Positions 17,356-27,562 of a DNA stretch of 64,000 nucleotides are shown piece after piece. A program made the position numbers and the translations under genes. Source of the DNA: an uncultured Clostridium sp. (GTDB lineage: Bacteria > Bacillota > Clostridia > TANB77 > CAG-508). Each line of letters opens with the position of its first letter. The first letter of the stretch is position 1. The notes under the pieces are model-generated. The model had not been told where the DNA came from. It saw nothing but the letters and a program-made list of their open reading frames with translations, and did no database searches. The stretch is from the NCBI GenBank assembly GCA_900553015.1, contig USBY01000001.1:1-64000 (forward strand). The letters are read 5' to 3'.

Positions 17356-19122
17356 TTACTGTATTTTTGATATTTTAAAGTTTTCGTAATCTATTTCGTA
17401 TTTATGAGCTGATTCACTGTTTGTTTTTATCGAAATAGAATTATCTGATTCATTTAATGTTGCGTCTAATCCTGTTTCTTTTAGTCTCTCTACTGTTACT
17501 AGACCTTTTATTTGCTTAATTCTATTTTCATCTCCTGCTGCTTGTTCTATTAGTGCTCTATATTCTGTATTGTTTTGTAAATCATCTTTTGCTAAGTTTA
17601 ATGCTCTTTGAACTTGTGCTCTAAATTCATCTTCATCAAAAGCATCTATAATCCTACTCCATTTTAAAGTACCTTGATAATTAATTGTATTTGAATCAAA
17701 CCCTATATTTTGTAATTTTTCATTATATAAATATTGAATTCTTTCCACAATTGATTTATACAAGCTATTTATTTCTTCTAATGTCATATCATTTAAGCTT
17801 ACTGAATTATCGTCATTTAATCCTTCTATATCAACACTAGAAGAAAATTCCTTTTTATCTGTGTAATTTATTTCATTTAGTTTGTTTCCAATAAGATTTT
17901 CTAATTTAACATTTAATTCCAAATTTCCAGTATCCACATTACCATTTAGGTTAATTGTTATTGCATTTCTATCTGTAGTTGTTTCTCCAGTTGTTGAGAT
18001 TTGTTCCATTTTAAAAGAATTACTACTATCACTTGTATTTCTTTCTAATGTTACAGTCGTATTTATATTATTTCCATCATTTGATTGTTTAACTATAGTT
18101 ACTTTTTGATTTGTTTCAGAAACATTATTGTTTATTGTATAATTAGCTTCAGGTGTTTCAACTATTGTTGTTAAAAGTTGCATATTGCTTTCGTATACTG
18201 TAATTCTAACATTTTCATTGTTCTCAATTTGTTCTCTTTTTAAGTTATCAATTTCTTCTTGTATTGATTGTTTTATTTGTACTGTATATGAACTATCTAA
18301 TTGTAAAAATTGCACTAAATATTTTAAGGTTAATTCATCTGTCATTAATGTCTCTAATAAGCTTATTTTTAAAGAAGAAATTTCTTCTTCGGTTAGAGTT
18401 AATGAATACGCATTAGCCACAACACTTTGTCCATTAAAGTTCAAATTAACATTTGCTTGCTTTGTATAATGATTACTTAAAATTCCTTTGTTTAAAACAT
18501 TTTGATATGTTGATAAAATTGTAGCTTTGTCTTGTGCATCCATATTTTTATAGATATTATAATCTATTTTATCAAATTGATTAGGTATACTTTCTGAATC
18601 TTGAACTCCTAATTTTGTATAAATATCACGTAAATTTTCATTTTTTAATTTTAAATATTTATATACTACCTCATCAGACTTTATTCCATAGTTATTATTA
18701 TCTTGCACTACACTAAACTTAAATTGTTCTTGATCATTATAGGCAATGGTGGCTTCTGTTTCTTGTTTCTTCTCTGCCAAATTGCTTTTCGTTGTATAAG
18801 AAAGTTTTAAATTATTCATTAAAGTATCGAATTCTTTTGTATCACTTTCTGAGTCATCATTCATTCCTGTTTTTATTGTTATTTCTCCAGTGCCATTGTA
18901 CGCATTATTTTCTATTCTTTGATAATATCTATCTAATAAGTCTGTATCAAATACGTCTGCTATAGATCCATTTTGATATAAATATTTATAAAATAATTCA
19001 TCCGGACTTTTAAAAATATCTGTTGCAATATTTAAATATATTAAAACTCCTCCTATTATTAAAATTAAAACTGTTATGATAGAAAGCGCTATAATTAAAT
19101 TTCTTTTCTTTCTCCCCATCAT
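17356..19122 (-). CDS. large membrane-anchored extracytoplasmic protein, unknown function
   Basis: A 588-residue protein with a basic N-terminus (MMGRKKRN) and one hydrophobic helix (about 9-30), so probably N-in with the bulk outside the membrane. The ectodomain is rich in Asn, Thr, Glu and beta-prone repeats, with alternating strand patterns (GTGEITIKTG..., NNNVSETNQKVTIV...) and no catalytic motif I recognise. It lies between rlmB and rpmF on the same strand, with its start behind GGGAGG. Function unknown. Confidence 0.7.
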   Translation of the reverse strand: MMGRKKRNLIIALSIITVLILIIGGVLIYLNIATDIFKSPDELFYKYLYQNGSIADVFDTDLLDRYYQRIENNAYNGTGEITIKTGMNDDSESDTKEFDTLMNNLKLSYTTKSNLAEKKQETEATIAYNDQEQFKFSVVQDNNNYGIKSDEVVYKYLKLKNENLRDIYTKLGVQDSESIPNQFDKIDYNIYKNMDAQDKATILSTYQNVLNKGILSNHYTKQANVNLNFNGQSVVANAYSLTLTEEEISSLKISLLETLMTDELTLKYLVQFLQLDSSYTVQIKQSIQEEIDNLKREQIENNENVRITVYESNMQLLTTIVETPEANYTINNNVSETNQKVTIVKQSNDGNNINTTVTLERNTSDSSNSFKMEQISTTGETTTDRNAITINLNGNVDTGNLELNVKLENLIGNKLNEINYTDKKEFSSSVDIEGLNDDNSVSLNDMTLEEINSLYKSIVERIQYLYNEKLQNIGFDSNTINYQGTLKWSRIIDAFDEDEFRAQVQRALNLAKDDLQNNTEYRALIEQAAGDENRIKQIKGLVTVERLKETGLDATLNESDNSISIKTNSESAHKYEIDYENFKISKIQ

Positions 19123-19148
19123 ATCTTTTTCCTCCCATCTTTAGTATT

Positions 19149-19901
19149 TTATTTGTTTTTTCTTTGTTTAACCGCTTCATACATTACAATTCCAGCTGAT
19201 ACCGAAGCATTTAATGAGCTTATTTTTCCGCTCATTGGAATCTTAACTAAAAAGTCACAATTTTCTTTAACTAATCTGCTTATTCCAAACCCTTCGCTTC
19301 CTATTACAAAAGCTATTGGAATATTATAATTTTCTTCGTAATAATATTTGTTAGTATTCATATCTGTTCCGCAAATCCATATATCATTACTTTTTAAATA
19401 TTTTATCGTTTCATTTATGTTATTCACTCTTGCTATTTTCATATATTGCACAGCACCTGCAGACACTTTATTAACTGTACTATTTACTGCAGCAGCCCTT
19501 CTTTTTGGAATTATTATTCCGTGTACTCCAGCTGTTTCTGCTGTTCTAATTATTGAACCTAAATTGTGTGGATCTTCTATTCCATCTAATATTAAAATAA
19601 ATGGCTGTTCATTTCTTTTTCTTGCTTCCTCTACTATGTCTTCTACCGAGCTATATTCAAAAGGAGGAACTATTGCTATAACACCTTGATGATTATTAGT
19701 TTGACTCATCTTATCTAATTTAGATTTTTCGGCTTGTACTATAACTATTCTATTCTCTTTAGCCTTTGAAATAATTTTATTAATTGAACCGTGTTTTTCT
19801 CCTATTTGTATAAATATCTTATTTATATCTTTTCCAGATTCTAGTAATTCTAATACACTATTTCTTCCTTCTACTTGGTCTTCATATTCTTTTTCACTCA
19901 T
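19149..19901 (-). CDS. rlmB: 23S rRNA (guanosine-2'-O-) methyltransferase, SpoU/TrmH family
   Basis: Methylates a 23S rRNA guanosine 2'-OH using S-adenosylmethionine. The N-terminal substrate-binding domain (GRNSVLELL near 12) precedes the knotted SPOUT domain: DGIEDPHNLGSIIRTAETAG (motif 1), IGSEGFGISRL (motif 2) and IPMSGKISSLNASVSAGI (motif 3). All three motifs are intact over 250 residues. It overlaps the FGase-like gene by 8 bp. A TrmH-type tRNA target cannot be fully excluded. Confidence 0.92.
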   Translation of the reverse strand: MSEKEYEDQVEGRNSVLELLESGKDINKIFIQIGEKHGSINKIISKAKENRIVIVQAEKSKLDKMSQTNNHQGVIAIVPPFEYSSVEDIVEEARKRNEQPFILILDGIEDPHNLGSIIRTAETAGVHGIIIPKRRAAAVNSTVNKVSAGAVQYMKIARVNNINETIKYLKSNDIWICGTDMNTNKYYYEENYNIPIAFVIGSEGFGISRLVKENCDFLVKIPMSGKISSLNASVSAGIVMYEAVKQRKNK

Positions 19902-20553
19902 TTTGCCCTCCTACTAAAACATTTTTTAAATATTCCTCAAGAAAATTTAACATTATTTTAATATTATTAAATTGTTCAATATCTCTATATTTTTTTGCAA
20001 TTTCTATTTGCATACATGGTATTTTTGTTTTTCTAGCAATTGTATTGGCTACAGTATGTAAAGTATCTGCTTTAAAAACTTTATCTATAGTAATATTTAA
20101 ATTATATTTTTCTCCTATTTTTATAAAATCTTTGAGATATGTATTTTGTCCATTCAAATTACTTAAATTTGCTGTTCCAACATCTATATCAAACCCTTGT
20201 CCATCTTTTGCACCATGAATATCCAATAAAAAATTTATGTCGTTTTTTCCTACTAAATCTATTATTTTATCCTTATATGGATTATTTTCTATATCGTAAT
20301 TTGCATCATCATTACAATTTTTTGTTTTATATAAACAATAGCAATTTAATTGTTTCTGTAGCAAAATTGCTATTGTCCCTGTACAAGAATCTTTGCCTTT
20401 TATATTTCCATTTCTGATTTGCCTAACACTATGTGGGGCAGATACAATTATTTTCTCTTTTCCTTCTATATATTCGAAAGCTTTTTCTTCTTTTATTTTA
20501 TACTCATCAAATTTATTATTTATATTTATAAATTCTTTTTTGGTTATTTCCAT
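19894..20553 (-). CDS. N-formylglutamate amidohydrolase-like hydrolase
   Basis: A 219-residue protein with the zinc-peptidase-like pattern of the FGase superfamily: SAPHSVRQIR (first ligand His), then LDIHGA in the middle and a C-terminal MQIEIAKKYR with a conserved Glu and Arg. The family hydrolyses N-acyl amino acids, but this member is shorter than characterised hutG-type enzymes and no histidine genes are nearby. Its ribosome site is weak (AGGTAGTAAT). It overlaps rlmB. Confidence 0.65.
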   Translation of the reverse strand: MEITKKEFININNKFDEYKIKEEKAFEYIEGKEKIIVSAPHSVRQIRNGNIKGKDSCTGTIAILLQKQLNCYCLYKTKNCNDDANYDIENNPYKDKIIDLVGKNDINFLLDIHGAKDGQGFDIDVGTANLSNLNGQNTYLKDFIKIGEKYNLNITIDKVFKADTLHTVANTIARKTKIPCMQIEIAKKYRDIEQFNNIKIMLNFLEEYLKNVLVGGQNE

Positions 20554-20564
20554 ATTACTACCTA

Positions 20565-20945
20565 CTACTTGTATTCTTTAATTGCATCTAAATTGCCTTT
20601 AAGTGGTATGACTCCCCACCCAACTAATTCATCTGCAAAAGGCTCATATATATCATTTTTTAAAAACACTGTTTTTCCAAAATAAAATCCCATTGCTATT
20701 TCTGCAAAACTATTTGCACCTACATAATTTGGTTTTCCATTTTTCTCTTCATTTATTACTAAAACATAATCTGTTCTTTCATTTTGTATCTCCGAAAAAT
20801 GTAGCATTGAATGTTCTCTTTTAGGCATTGGTACAAAAAACTCTTTAGGAATTACAACTTCATATCCTTCTTCTTTTAATTTGTATCCTATCTGTATAAT
20901 ATAATCTTTAAAAGTTCTACTTCCACATAATACAATTCTTTTCAT
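20565..20945 (-). CDS. nucleoside 2-deoxyribosyltransferase/SLOG-like protein
   Basis: A 126-residue Rossmann-like protein: IVLCGSRTF at the N-terminus, a central strand DYVLVINEE and GANSFAEIAMGFYFGKTVFL, the latter resembling the glutamate-bearing site of nucleoside 2-deoxyribosyltransferases (S-x-x-E-I-x-x-A). Could also be a SLOG-type nucleotide sensor. Twelve base pairs from the next gene and 15 from lepA, so it is probably in the lepA transcript. Confidence 0.55.
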   Translation of the reverse strand: MKRIVLCGSRTFKDYIIQIGYKLKEEGYEVVIPKEFFVPMPKREHSMLHFSEIQNERTDYVLVINEEKNGKPNYVGANSFAEIAMGFYFGKTVFLKNDIYEPFADELVGWGVIPLKGNLDAIKEYK

Positions 20946-20959
20946 TTTTATACTTCCTA

Positions 20960-22774
20960 TTATTTTTCTTCATCTAATTTTAATACTGATAAGAAAGCTT
21001 CTTGTGGTATTTCTACATTACCTATCTCACGCATTTTTTTCTTACCCCTTTTTTGCTTTTCTAGAAGTTTCTTTTTACGTGTTATATCACCACCATAGCA
21101 TTTAGCAAGTACATCTTTTCTCATTGCTGAGATTGTTTCTCTTGCTATTATTTTTCCTCCTATAACAGCTTGTAATGGTATTGTAAATAAATGGCGTGGT
21201 ATAACTGTTTTTAATTTTTCTATCATCTTTCTACCTCTATCATAGGCAGAATCTTTATGAACTATAAAACTTAATGCGTCAACACTTTCACCATTTACAT
21301 ATATGTCTAATTTTACTAATTCAGACCTTCTGTATTCTTTTAATTCATAATCAAATGAAGCATATCCTTTTGTTTTTGATTTCAATGTATCGAAAAAGTC
21401 GTATATTATTTCATTTAATGGTAATTCATATATAATTGTAACCCTATTCTCGTCAAGGTATTTCATATCTTTATATATACCTCTTCTATTTTGACAGATT
21501 TCCATTATATTTCCAACAAATTCTTTTGGTGTTAATATTTCTGCTTCTACAAAAGGTTCTTCCATATAGCTTATTTCTTGTGGTTTTGGTAAATCTGCTG
21601 GGTTATATAGTTCAATTATTTCCCCATCTGTCTTATGAATTTTATAAATAACTGAAGGCGAGGTTGTAATTAAACTTAAGTCAAATTCTTTATCTAATCT
21701 TTCCTCTATTATTTCTAAATGCAGTAACCCTAGGAATCCGCATCTAAAACCAAACCCAAGTGCATTAGAAGTTTCCGGTTCATATTGAAGCGCTGCATCA
21801 TTTAATTGCAGTTTTTCTAACGCTACTTTTAAATTTTCATAATCACTACCATCTACTGGATATAATCCACAATACACCATTGGATTTACTTTTTTATATC
21901 CAGGTAAAGGCTCTTCTGCTTTATTATCTTTTAATGTTATTGTATCTCCAACTCTTATATCTGATAAGCTTTTTATACTTGCAGCAATATATCCTACATC
22001 ACCTGCAACTAATTCTTCACAAGGATAATATTTACCTGGTTCAAAAAATCCTACTTCTGTTACTATAAAAGTTTTATTAGAAGACATTAGTAAAATTTCG
22101 TCACCTACTTTTACTCTTCCATCTCTTACTCTTACATAACTTACAGCACCTTTATAATTATCGTAAAAAGAATCAAATATTAAACATTTTAATGGTTTAT
22201 TTTTATCACCAGATGGTGCCGGAATATCTGTTACAATTCTTTCTAAAACCTCTTCAACATTTAAACCTGTTTTAGCAGAAATGCAAGGGGCATCTTCTGC
22301 TGGTATTCCAATTATATCCTCTATTTCTTTTTTTACCTCATCAGGTCTAGCATTTGGTAAATCTACTTTATTTATTACTGGTAAAATTTCCAAATTATTA
22401 TCTAATGCTAAATAAACATTTGCCAATGTTTGTGCTTCCACCCCTTGGCTGCTATCTACAACTAATATTGCACCTTCGCATGCAGCTAAACTTCTTGACA
22501 CTTCATAATTAAAATCTACATGTCCTGGTGTATCTATTAAATTAAATATATATTCTTTCCCGTCTTTGGCTTTATAAATCATTCTTACAGATTGTGATTT
22601 TATTGTTATTCCACGTTCTCTTTCTATCTCCATATTATCTAATACTTGAGATTCCATTTCTCTTTTCGAAAGAACTCCTGTCATTTCTATCATTCTATCT
22701 GCTAATGTTGATTTACCATGATCTATATGTGCAATTATGCTGAAATTTCTTATGTTTTGCTGTCTATCTTCCAT
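20960..22774 (-). CDS. lepA: elongation factor 4 (LepA)
   Basis: Ribosome-dependent GTPase that back-translocates or remodels stalled ribosomes. The 604-residue protein has G1 AHIDHGKST near 15, RGITIKSQ switch I, DTPGHVDF (G3), NKVD (G4), an EF-G-like domain II, and the LepA-specific C-terminal domain with LAKCYGGDITRKKKLLEKQ. Full length. Divergent from maf. Confidence 0.97.
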   Translation of the reverse strand: MEDRQQNIRNFSIIAHIDHGKSTLADRMIEMTGVLSKREMESQVLDNMEIERERGITIKSQSVRMIYKAKDGKEYIFNLIDTPGHVDFNYEVSRSLAACEGAILVVDSSQGVEAQTLANVYLALDNNLEILPVINKVDLPNARPDEVKKEIEDIIGIPAEDAPCISAKTGLNVEEVLERIVTDIPAPSGDKNKPLKCLIFDSFYDNYKGAVSYVRVRDGRVKVGDEILLMSSNKTFIVTEVGFFEPGKYYPCEELVAGDVGYIAASIKSLSDIRVGDTITLKDNKAEEPLPGYKKVNPMVYCGLYPVDGSDYENLKVALEKLQLNDAALQYEPETSNALGFGFRCGFLGLLHLEIIEERLDKEFDLSLITTSPSVIYKIHKTDGEIIELYNPADLPKPQEISYMEEPFVEAEILTPKEFVGNIMEICQNRRGIYKDMKYLDENRVTIIYELPLNEIIYDFFDTLKSKTKGYASFDYELKEYRRSELVKLDIYVNGESVDALSFIVHKDSAYDRGRKMIEKLKTVIPRHLFTIPLQAVIGGKIIARETISAMRKDVLAKCYGGDITRKKKLLEKQKRGKKKMREIGNVEIPQEAFLSVLKLDEEK

Positions 22775-22832
22775 ACAATTCCTCCGTTTTTAACTTTATT
22801 TATTTTACCATAGCAAAACTCTAAACGCAATA

Positions 22833-22862
22833 TTGATTTTTCAAAACTAAAAATGTTATAAT
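22833..22862 (+). promoter_or_regulatory. sigma-A promoter for maf-mutS2
   Basis: -35 TTGATT (22833-22838), 18-bp spacer, -10 TATAAT (22857-22862), about 25 bp before the maf start codon. Confidence 0.65.
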
Positions 22863-22887
22863 ACGTAGGATTATAGGAGGTTTTGTT

Positions 22888-23478
22888 ATGGAATTTATTT
22901 TAGCTTCTTCTTCTCCTAGAAGAAAACAATTATTATCAACAATTATAAGTAATTTTGATATTATTCCAAGTGATATTGATGAAAATAAATTGAAAAAGCT
23001 TGAACCTAATCCACAAAAATTAGCAGAAAAATTATCATATGAAAAAGCTTATTCAATTTTTACAGATAAATATAAAGAAAATAATGAATATACTGTAATT
23101 GGTTCTGATACATTAGTTTCTTTTGGTAATATTATATTAGGTAAACCAAAGGATAGAGATGATGCTATTCGTATTTTAAAACTATTACAAGGAAATTCTC
23201 ATGATATCTATACTGGTACAACTGTAATTATAAAAAAAGAACACTCAATAATTTTTGAAACAAGGGTTAATAAATCAACCGTTTATTTTAAAAATATGTC
23301 TTATTACGATATTTGCTCTTATGTTGATACAAAAGAACCTATGGATAAAGCTGGAGCATATGCTGTACAAGGTATAGGAAAAGTTTATTTAAAAGGCTAT
23401 GATGGTGATTATAATTCGATTGTAGGTTTAGATACACATATGATTAAATCAATTTTTGAAAAATACAATTTAATATAA
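22888..23478 (+). CDS. maf: Maf-family nucleoside triphosphate pyrophosphatase
   Basis: Hydrolyses non-canonical or modified NTPs to NMPs. The signature ILASSSPRRKQLL (4-16) binds phosphate; IGSDTLV near 72 and GKPKDRDDA near 87 complete the site; DKAGAYAVQG lies near 151. 196 residues, typical length. Twelve base pairs separate it from mutS2. Confidence 0.95.
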   Translation: MEFILASSSPRRKQLLSTIISNFDIIPSDIDENKLKKLEPNPQKLAEKLSYEKAYSIFTDKYKENNEYTVIGSDTLVSFGNIILGKPKDRDDAIRILKLLQGNSHDIYTGTTVIIKKEHSIIFETRVNKSTVYFKNMSYYDICSYVDTKEPMDKAGAYAVQGIGKVYLKGYDGDYNSIVGLDTHMIKSIFEKYNLI

Positions 23479-23490
23479 AGGAGTTTTCAT

Positions 23491-25860
23491 ATGTTTAGCA
23501 AATATTTGGAAAAATTAGAATTTAACAAAGTTACAGAAAATTTAGCAACTTTTTCTAAAACTTTTATTGGGAAAAAATACTGTACTAATTTATATCCTTT
23601 TGATGATAAAAATAAAGTTATAAAGGCTTTAAATGAAACAAATGAAGCTGTTATTTTAAGATATAAAAAAGGCAATATTCCTATTTATGAATTATCAGAA
23701 GAAATCGAAATTTGTTTAAAAACATTAAAAAGTAATAAGATATTATCAATTGCAAATGTACTAAATATCGGAAAATTTTTAAGATTAGCAAAAAACTTAA
23801 AGGATTACTTTTTTTCTGATGAACTTATCGACTTAAATGAATTTAATAGCTTATATAATTATTTTGATAATTTGTACACTAATAAAGATATTGAAGATAG
23901 CATTTTTTCTGCAATTATTGATGATTATACTGTTGATGATAGAGCATCTACTAATTTATTTAATATTAGAACAACTAAGAGAAAAATCGAACAAGAAATA
24001 AAAAGCAAATTAAATAATTACATATCTTCTTCTACATATTCTAAATATCTACAAGAACCTGTTGTAACTATAAAAAATGATAGGTATGTTATTCCTGTAA
24101 AAGAAGAATACAGAAATAATATAAAGGGATTTATTCATGATATGTCTAATAGTGGTTCTACTGTTTTTATAGAACCTGTTTCTATTTTTGAATTAAATAG
24201 TAAAATTGCCAATTTAACTGTAGAAGAAAACTTAGAAATAGAAAAAATTTTAGCAAAATTTACAAACTCACTTTTTGAGATTTTAGAACAATTAGAAAAT
24301 AACCTTAGAATTATAGGTTTACTTGATTTTATTTTTGCTAAAGCAAATTATTCTATATCTTTAGATGCTACAAGACCTATTTTGAACGATAATAAACAAA
24401 TAAATTTGATAAAAGCTAGACATCCTTTAATAAATAAGGATGCTGTAGTTCCGATTAATATAAATTTAGGAATTAATTTTAATACACTTGTAATTACTGG
24501 TCCTAATACTGGTGGTAAAACTGTAACTTTAAAAACAGTTGGTTTAATAACATTAATGGCTATGTCTGGATTAAATATTCCAGCTAATGAAAATAGTAGC
24601 GTTTTTGTATTTGACAATGTTTTTGCAGATATTGGTGACGAACAAAGTATTCAAGAATCTTTAAGTACTTTTTCTTCACATATGCTAAATATTATAGAAA
24701 TACTAAAAAATTCTACATCAGATAGTTTAGTTTTAGTTGATGAACTTGGGTCTGGAACTGATCCTATTGAAGGAAGTAGTCTAGCAATAAGTATACTAGA
24801 GGCTCTATATAATAGAGGAATATTAACACTAGCTACAACACATTATCCAGAAATAAAAAACTATGCTTTAACACATTCTGGCTTCGAAAATGCAAGCCAA
24901 GAATTTGATATAGACACACTTTCCCCTACTTATAAACTTTTAATCGGTGTGCCTGGTAAAAGTAATGCCTTTGCTATCAGTAAAAAACTTGGTCTTTCTG
25001 ATGATATATTACAAAGAGCTAATGAATTCTTAGATACTGATACTATTCATGTTGAAGATTTATTAAAAAACATTTACGATAATAAACTAAAAATTGAAGA
25101 CGAGAAAAATGAAATTGAACAAAGATTGGCTAAAATATCACAATTACAAGAAGATTTAGAAAAAGATTATTCTGATGTTCAAAACAAACAAAACGAAATT
25201 ATCAATAAAGCTAAGTTAGAAGCTCGTGAAATATTATATTCAGCAAAAGATGAAGCAACTAATATAATACGTCAAATGAGAAAAATCGAAAATACTTCTA
25301 ATTCTTTAAAAGATTTAGATAATTATAGAAATAAATTAACAGATTCTATAAAAAAGGTTTCTTCTAATACAATAAGCAACTCATCTTCTAGTAACTTAGA
25401 TGTAAACCAACTAAAAGTTGGAATGGATATATATATAAATAAATTTATGAATAACGGTACTTTACTATCATTACCAAACAAAAATAATGAAGTACAAGTA
25501 CAATGTGGAAATATGAAATCATTTGTTCCTGTTACAGATATTTCTATTGTAAATAAAAAACAGAGTACAAATAAAACGCCTTCTAAAGCTTTCTCTGGTA
25601 TGTCAAAATCCAAAAACATATCTCCAGAAATTAATGTAATAGGACAAACCGTTGATGAAGCAATTTTCGTTATTGATAAATATTTGGATGATTGCAGTTT
25701 AGCAAAATTAAAAACTGTTAGAATTGTACATGGAAAAGGTACTGGTAAATTACGTACTGGTATTCATGCTTTTCTAAAAAAACATCCTCATGTTAAATCA
25801 TTTAGACTTGGTACTTTCGGAGAAGGTGAAATGGGTGTCACAATCGTAGAATTAAAATAA
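23491..25860 (+). CDS. mutS2: endonuclease MutS2
   Basis: DNA-structure/collided-ribosome-acting MutS homologue (789 aa). The N-terminal core and clamp helices lead into the ABC-type ATPase: Walker A GPNTGGKT near 338, and LVDELGSGTDPIEG as Walker B. A long coiled coil (about 510-620), a KOW-like middle and a C-terminal Smr nuclease domain with HGKGTGKLR follow. The usual Smr DLRG segment reads VIGQT here, so that acidic residue is missing; this may change nuclease activity. A terminator follows. Confidence 0.96.
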   Translation: MFSKYLEKLEFNKVTENLATFSKTFIGKKYCTNLYPFDDKNKVIKALNETNEAVILRYKKGNIPIYELSEEIEICLKTLKSNKILSIANVLNIGKFLRLAKNLKDYFFSDELIDLNEFNSLYNYFDNLYTNKDIEDSIFSAIIDDYTVDDRASTNLFNIRTTKRKIEQEIKSKLNNYISSSTYSKYLQEPVVTIKNDRYVIPVKEEYRNNIKGFIHDMSNSGSTVFIEPVSIFELNSKIANLTVEENLEIEKILAKFTNSLFEILEQLENNLRIIGLLDFIFAKANYSISLDATRPILNDNKQINLIKARHPLINKDAVVPININLGINFNTLVITGPNTGGKTVTLKTVGLITLMAMSGLNIPANENSSVFVFDNVFADIGDEQSIQESLSTFSSHMLNIIEILKNSTSDSLVLVDELGSGTDPIEGSSLAISILEALYNRGILTLATTHYPEIKNYALTHSGFENASQEFDIDTLSPTYKLLIGVPGKSNAFAISKKLGLSDDILQRANEFLDTDTIHVEDLLKNIYDNKLKIEDEKNEIEQRLAKISQLQEDLEKDYSDVQNKQNEIINKAKLEAREILYSAKDEATNIIRQMRKIENTSNSLKDLDNYRNKLTDSIKKVSSNTISNSSSSNLDVNQLKVGMDIYINKFMNNGTLLSLPNKNNEVQVQCGNMKSFVPVTDISIVNKKQSTNKTPSKAFSGMSKSKNISPEINVIGQTVDEAIFVIDKYLDDCSLAKLKTVRIVHGKGTGKLRTGIHAFLKKHPHVKSFRLGTFGEGEMGVTIVELK

Positions 25861-25871
25861 TATCATTATGC

Positions 25872-25910
25872 AAAAGAAGTGGATAAATTTAATTTAGTCC
25901 ACTTCTTTTT
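25872..25910. terminator. terminator between convergent mutS2 and recN
   Basis: Stem AAAAGAAGTGGA/TCCACTTCTTTT, 12 bp with a 14-nt loop and T-run; usable from both sides though stronger for mutS2. Confidence 0.85.
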
Positions 25911-25930
25911 ACATATATTAGTCCATTTAT

Positions 25931-27550
25931 TTAAACTGCTGCTCTTAATTCCATTGCATGTTTTAATGATATCTCTGATACAATTCCGCTTGCAATTCTT
26001 GCTATTTCTTCTATAACTTCTTGTTCGTTTAAATTTTTTATTCTTGTTTTAGTATTATCTCCATCTACTTCTTTATAAATATAATAATTAGAGTCTCCTT
26101 TAGCTGCAATACTAGCTAAATGTGTAACTATTATAACTTGATGATTTTTTGAAATTGTTTTTAATTTTTCTCCAACTGCATTTCCTGCTTTTCCACTAAT
26201 ACCTGTATCTATTTCATCAAATATTAAAATAGGCACTTCATCTACGTCTGACAACACTGTTTTTATAGCCAACATTATTCTAGACATCTCACCACCAGAT
26301 GCAGTTTTTATTAATGGTTTAAAATCTTCTCCTTTATTAGTTGTTATCATAAATTCTATTTCATCAGTTCCATCTTTATTAAAATTTGTGTTCTCTATGT
26401 TTATCTTAAATTTTGCATTAGGCATTTCTAAATCTGCAAGTTCACTATTTATTTTAGTTTCTAATTCTATTCCATGCTTTTGTCTTGTTTCGTGTAATTC
26501 TATAGCTCTTTTTTCTAATTCTGCTGTTATCTTTGTTAAATCAATTTTTAACTCCTTATTTTTCTCTTCTAAATTTTCTATTTTATCTATTTCTTCTTCT
26601 ACTTCATTTTTATAATTTAATATTTCTTCTATTGTATTTCCATATTTTCTTTTTAAGTCGTTTATTTCATCTATTCTATTTTCTATCTCATCTCTTTCTT
26701 CTTCTTCGAAACATGTATCTGAATTATAATGATTTAAATCTATTGCAATTTCTTGTAAATCATAATAATTACTTTTTAATGAACTTAGTGTTTTTTGGTA
26801 TTTTATATTTATATCTTCTATTTTCTCTAAGTTTTTAATTGCTATACTTATTGAATTTAATGCATTTTCATTTATTTGTATATCTGCCTCATTTAATGAT
26901 TTAGATATTTTCTCAGCATTTATTATAAGATTTCTTTGGTCTTCTAATTCTTCATCTTCATTTATTTTTAAATTTGCATTTTTTATTTCGTTTACTTGAT
27001 AATTCAACAAATCTAACTTACGTTGTTTTTCTTTTTCATCTCCATAGTTTTCTTTTAGTTTTCTATTAATATCTACATATTTATTATATAATTCAGTATA
27101 CTCATTTTTCTTATTTAAGAATTCTTTTCCTAAAAACTTGTCTAAATATTTTATGTGATTTTCTTTATTTAATAAATTTTGATTATCATTTTGCCCATGT
27201 ATATTTATGATATTATTCATAAATTCTTTTAATTCATTTACAGTTACTAAACGTCCATTTATTTTGCAAGTGTTTCTACCATTATCAAATATTTCTCTAG
27301 AAATTATGATATTTCCATCTACTGCTTTTGGATGATTGGGCAAATAAATACTAACTTCTACAAATGAATGATTCTCACCCTTTCTAATCATTTCTTTTGA
27401 AAACCTTCCACCTGCTACTATGCCTAATGCTCCTATTATTAACGTTTTTCCTGCCCCTGTTTCGCCAGTTAATATATTAAATCCTTTTGAAAAATCTATC
27501 ATAATCTCATCGATTATTCCTATGTTTTTTATATGCAATGTAGATATCAT
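25931..27550 (-). CDS. recN: DNA repair protein RecN
   Basis: SMC-like ATPase that organises double-strand-break ends. N-terminal Walker A GETGAGKT (29-36), a long central coiled coil (about 155-375), signature TASGGEMSRIML near 425, and Walker B LIFDEIDTGISG near 450. 539 residues, slightly short for the family, with shortened coils. It is downstream of tlyA by 12 bp. RecN is SOS-induced in many bacteria, and LexA-like boxes lie at the tlyA promoter. Confidence 0.96.
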   Translation of the reverse strand: MISTLHIKNIGIIDEIMIDFSKGFNILTGETGAGKTLIIGALGIVAGGRFSKEMIRKGENHSFVEVSIYLPNHPKAVDGNIIISREIFDNGRNTCKINGRLVTVNELKEFMNNIINIHGQNDNQNLLNKENHIKYLDKFLGKEFLNKKNEYTELYNKYVDINRKLKENYGDEKEKQRKLDLLNYQVNEIKNANLKINEDEELEDQRNLIINAEKISKSLNEADIQINENALNSISIAIKNLEKIEDINIKYQKTLSSLKSNYYDLQEIAIDLNHYNSDTCFEEEERDEIENRIDEINDLKRKYGNTIEEILNYKNEVEEEIDKIENLEEKNKELKIDLTKITAELEKRAIELHETRQKHGIELETKINSELADLEMPNAKFKINIENTNFNKDGTDEIEFMITTNKGEDFKPLIKTASGGEMSRIMLAIKTVLSDVDEVPILIFDEIDTGISGKAGNAVGEKLKTISKNHQVIIVTHLASIAAKGDSNYYIYKEVDGDNTKTRIKNLNEQEVIEEIARIASGIVSEISLKHAMELRAAV

Positions 27551-27562
27551 ATGTACACCTCT

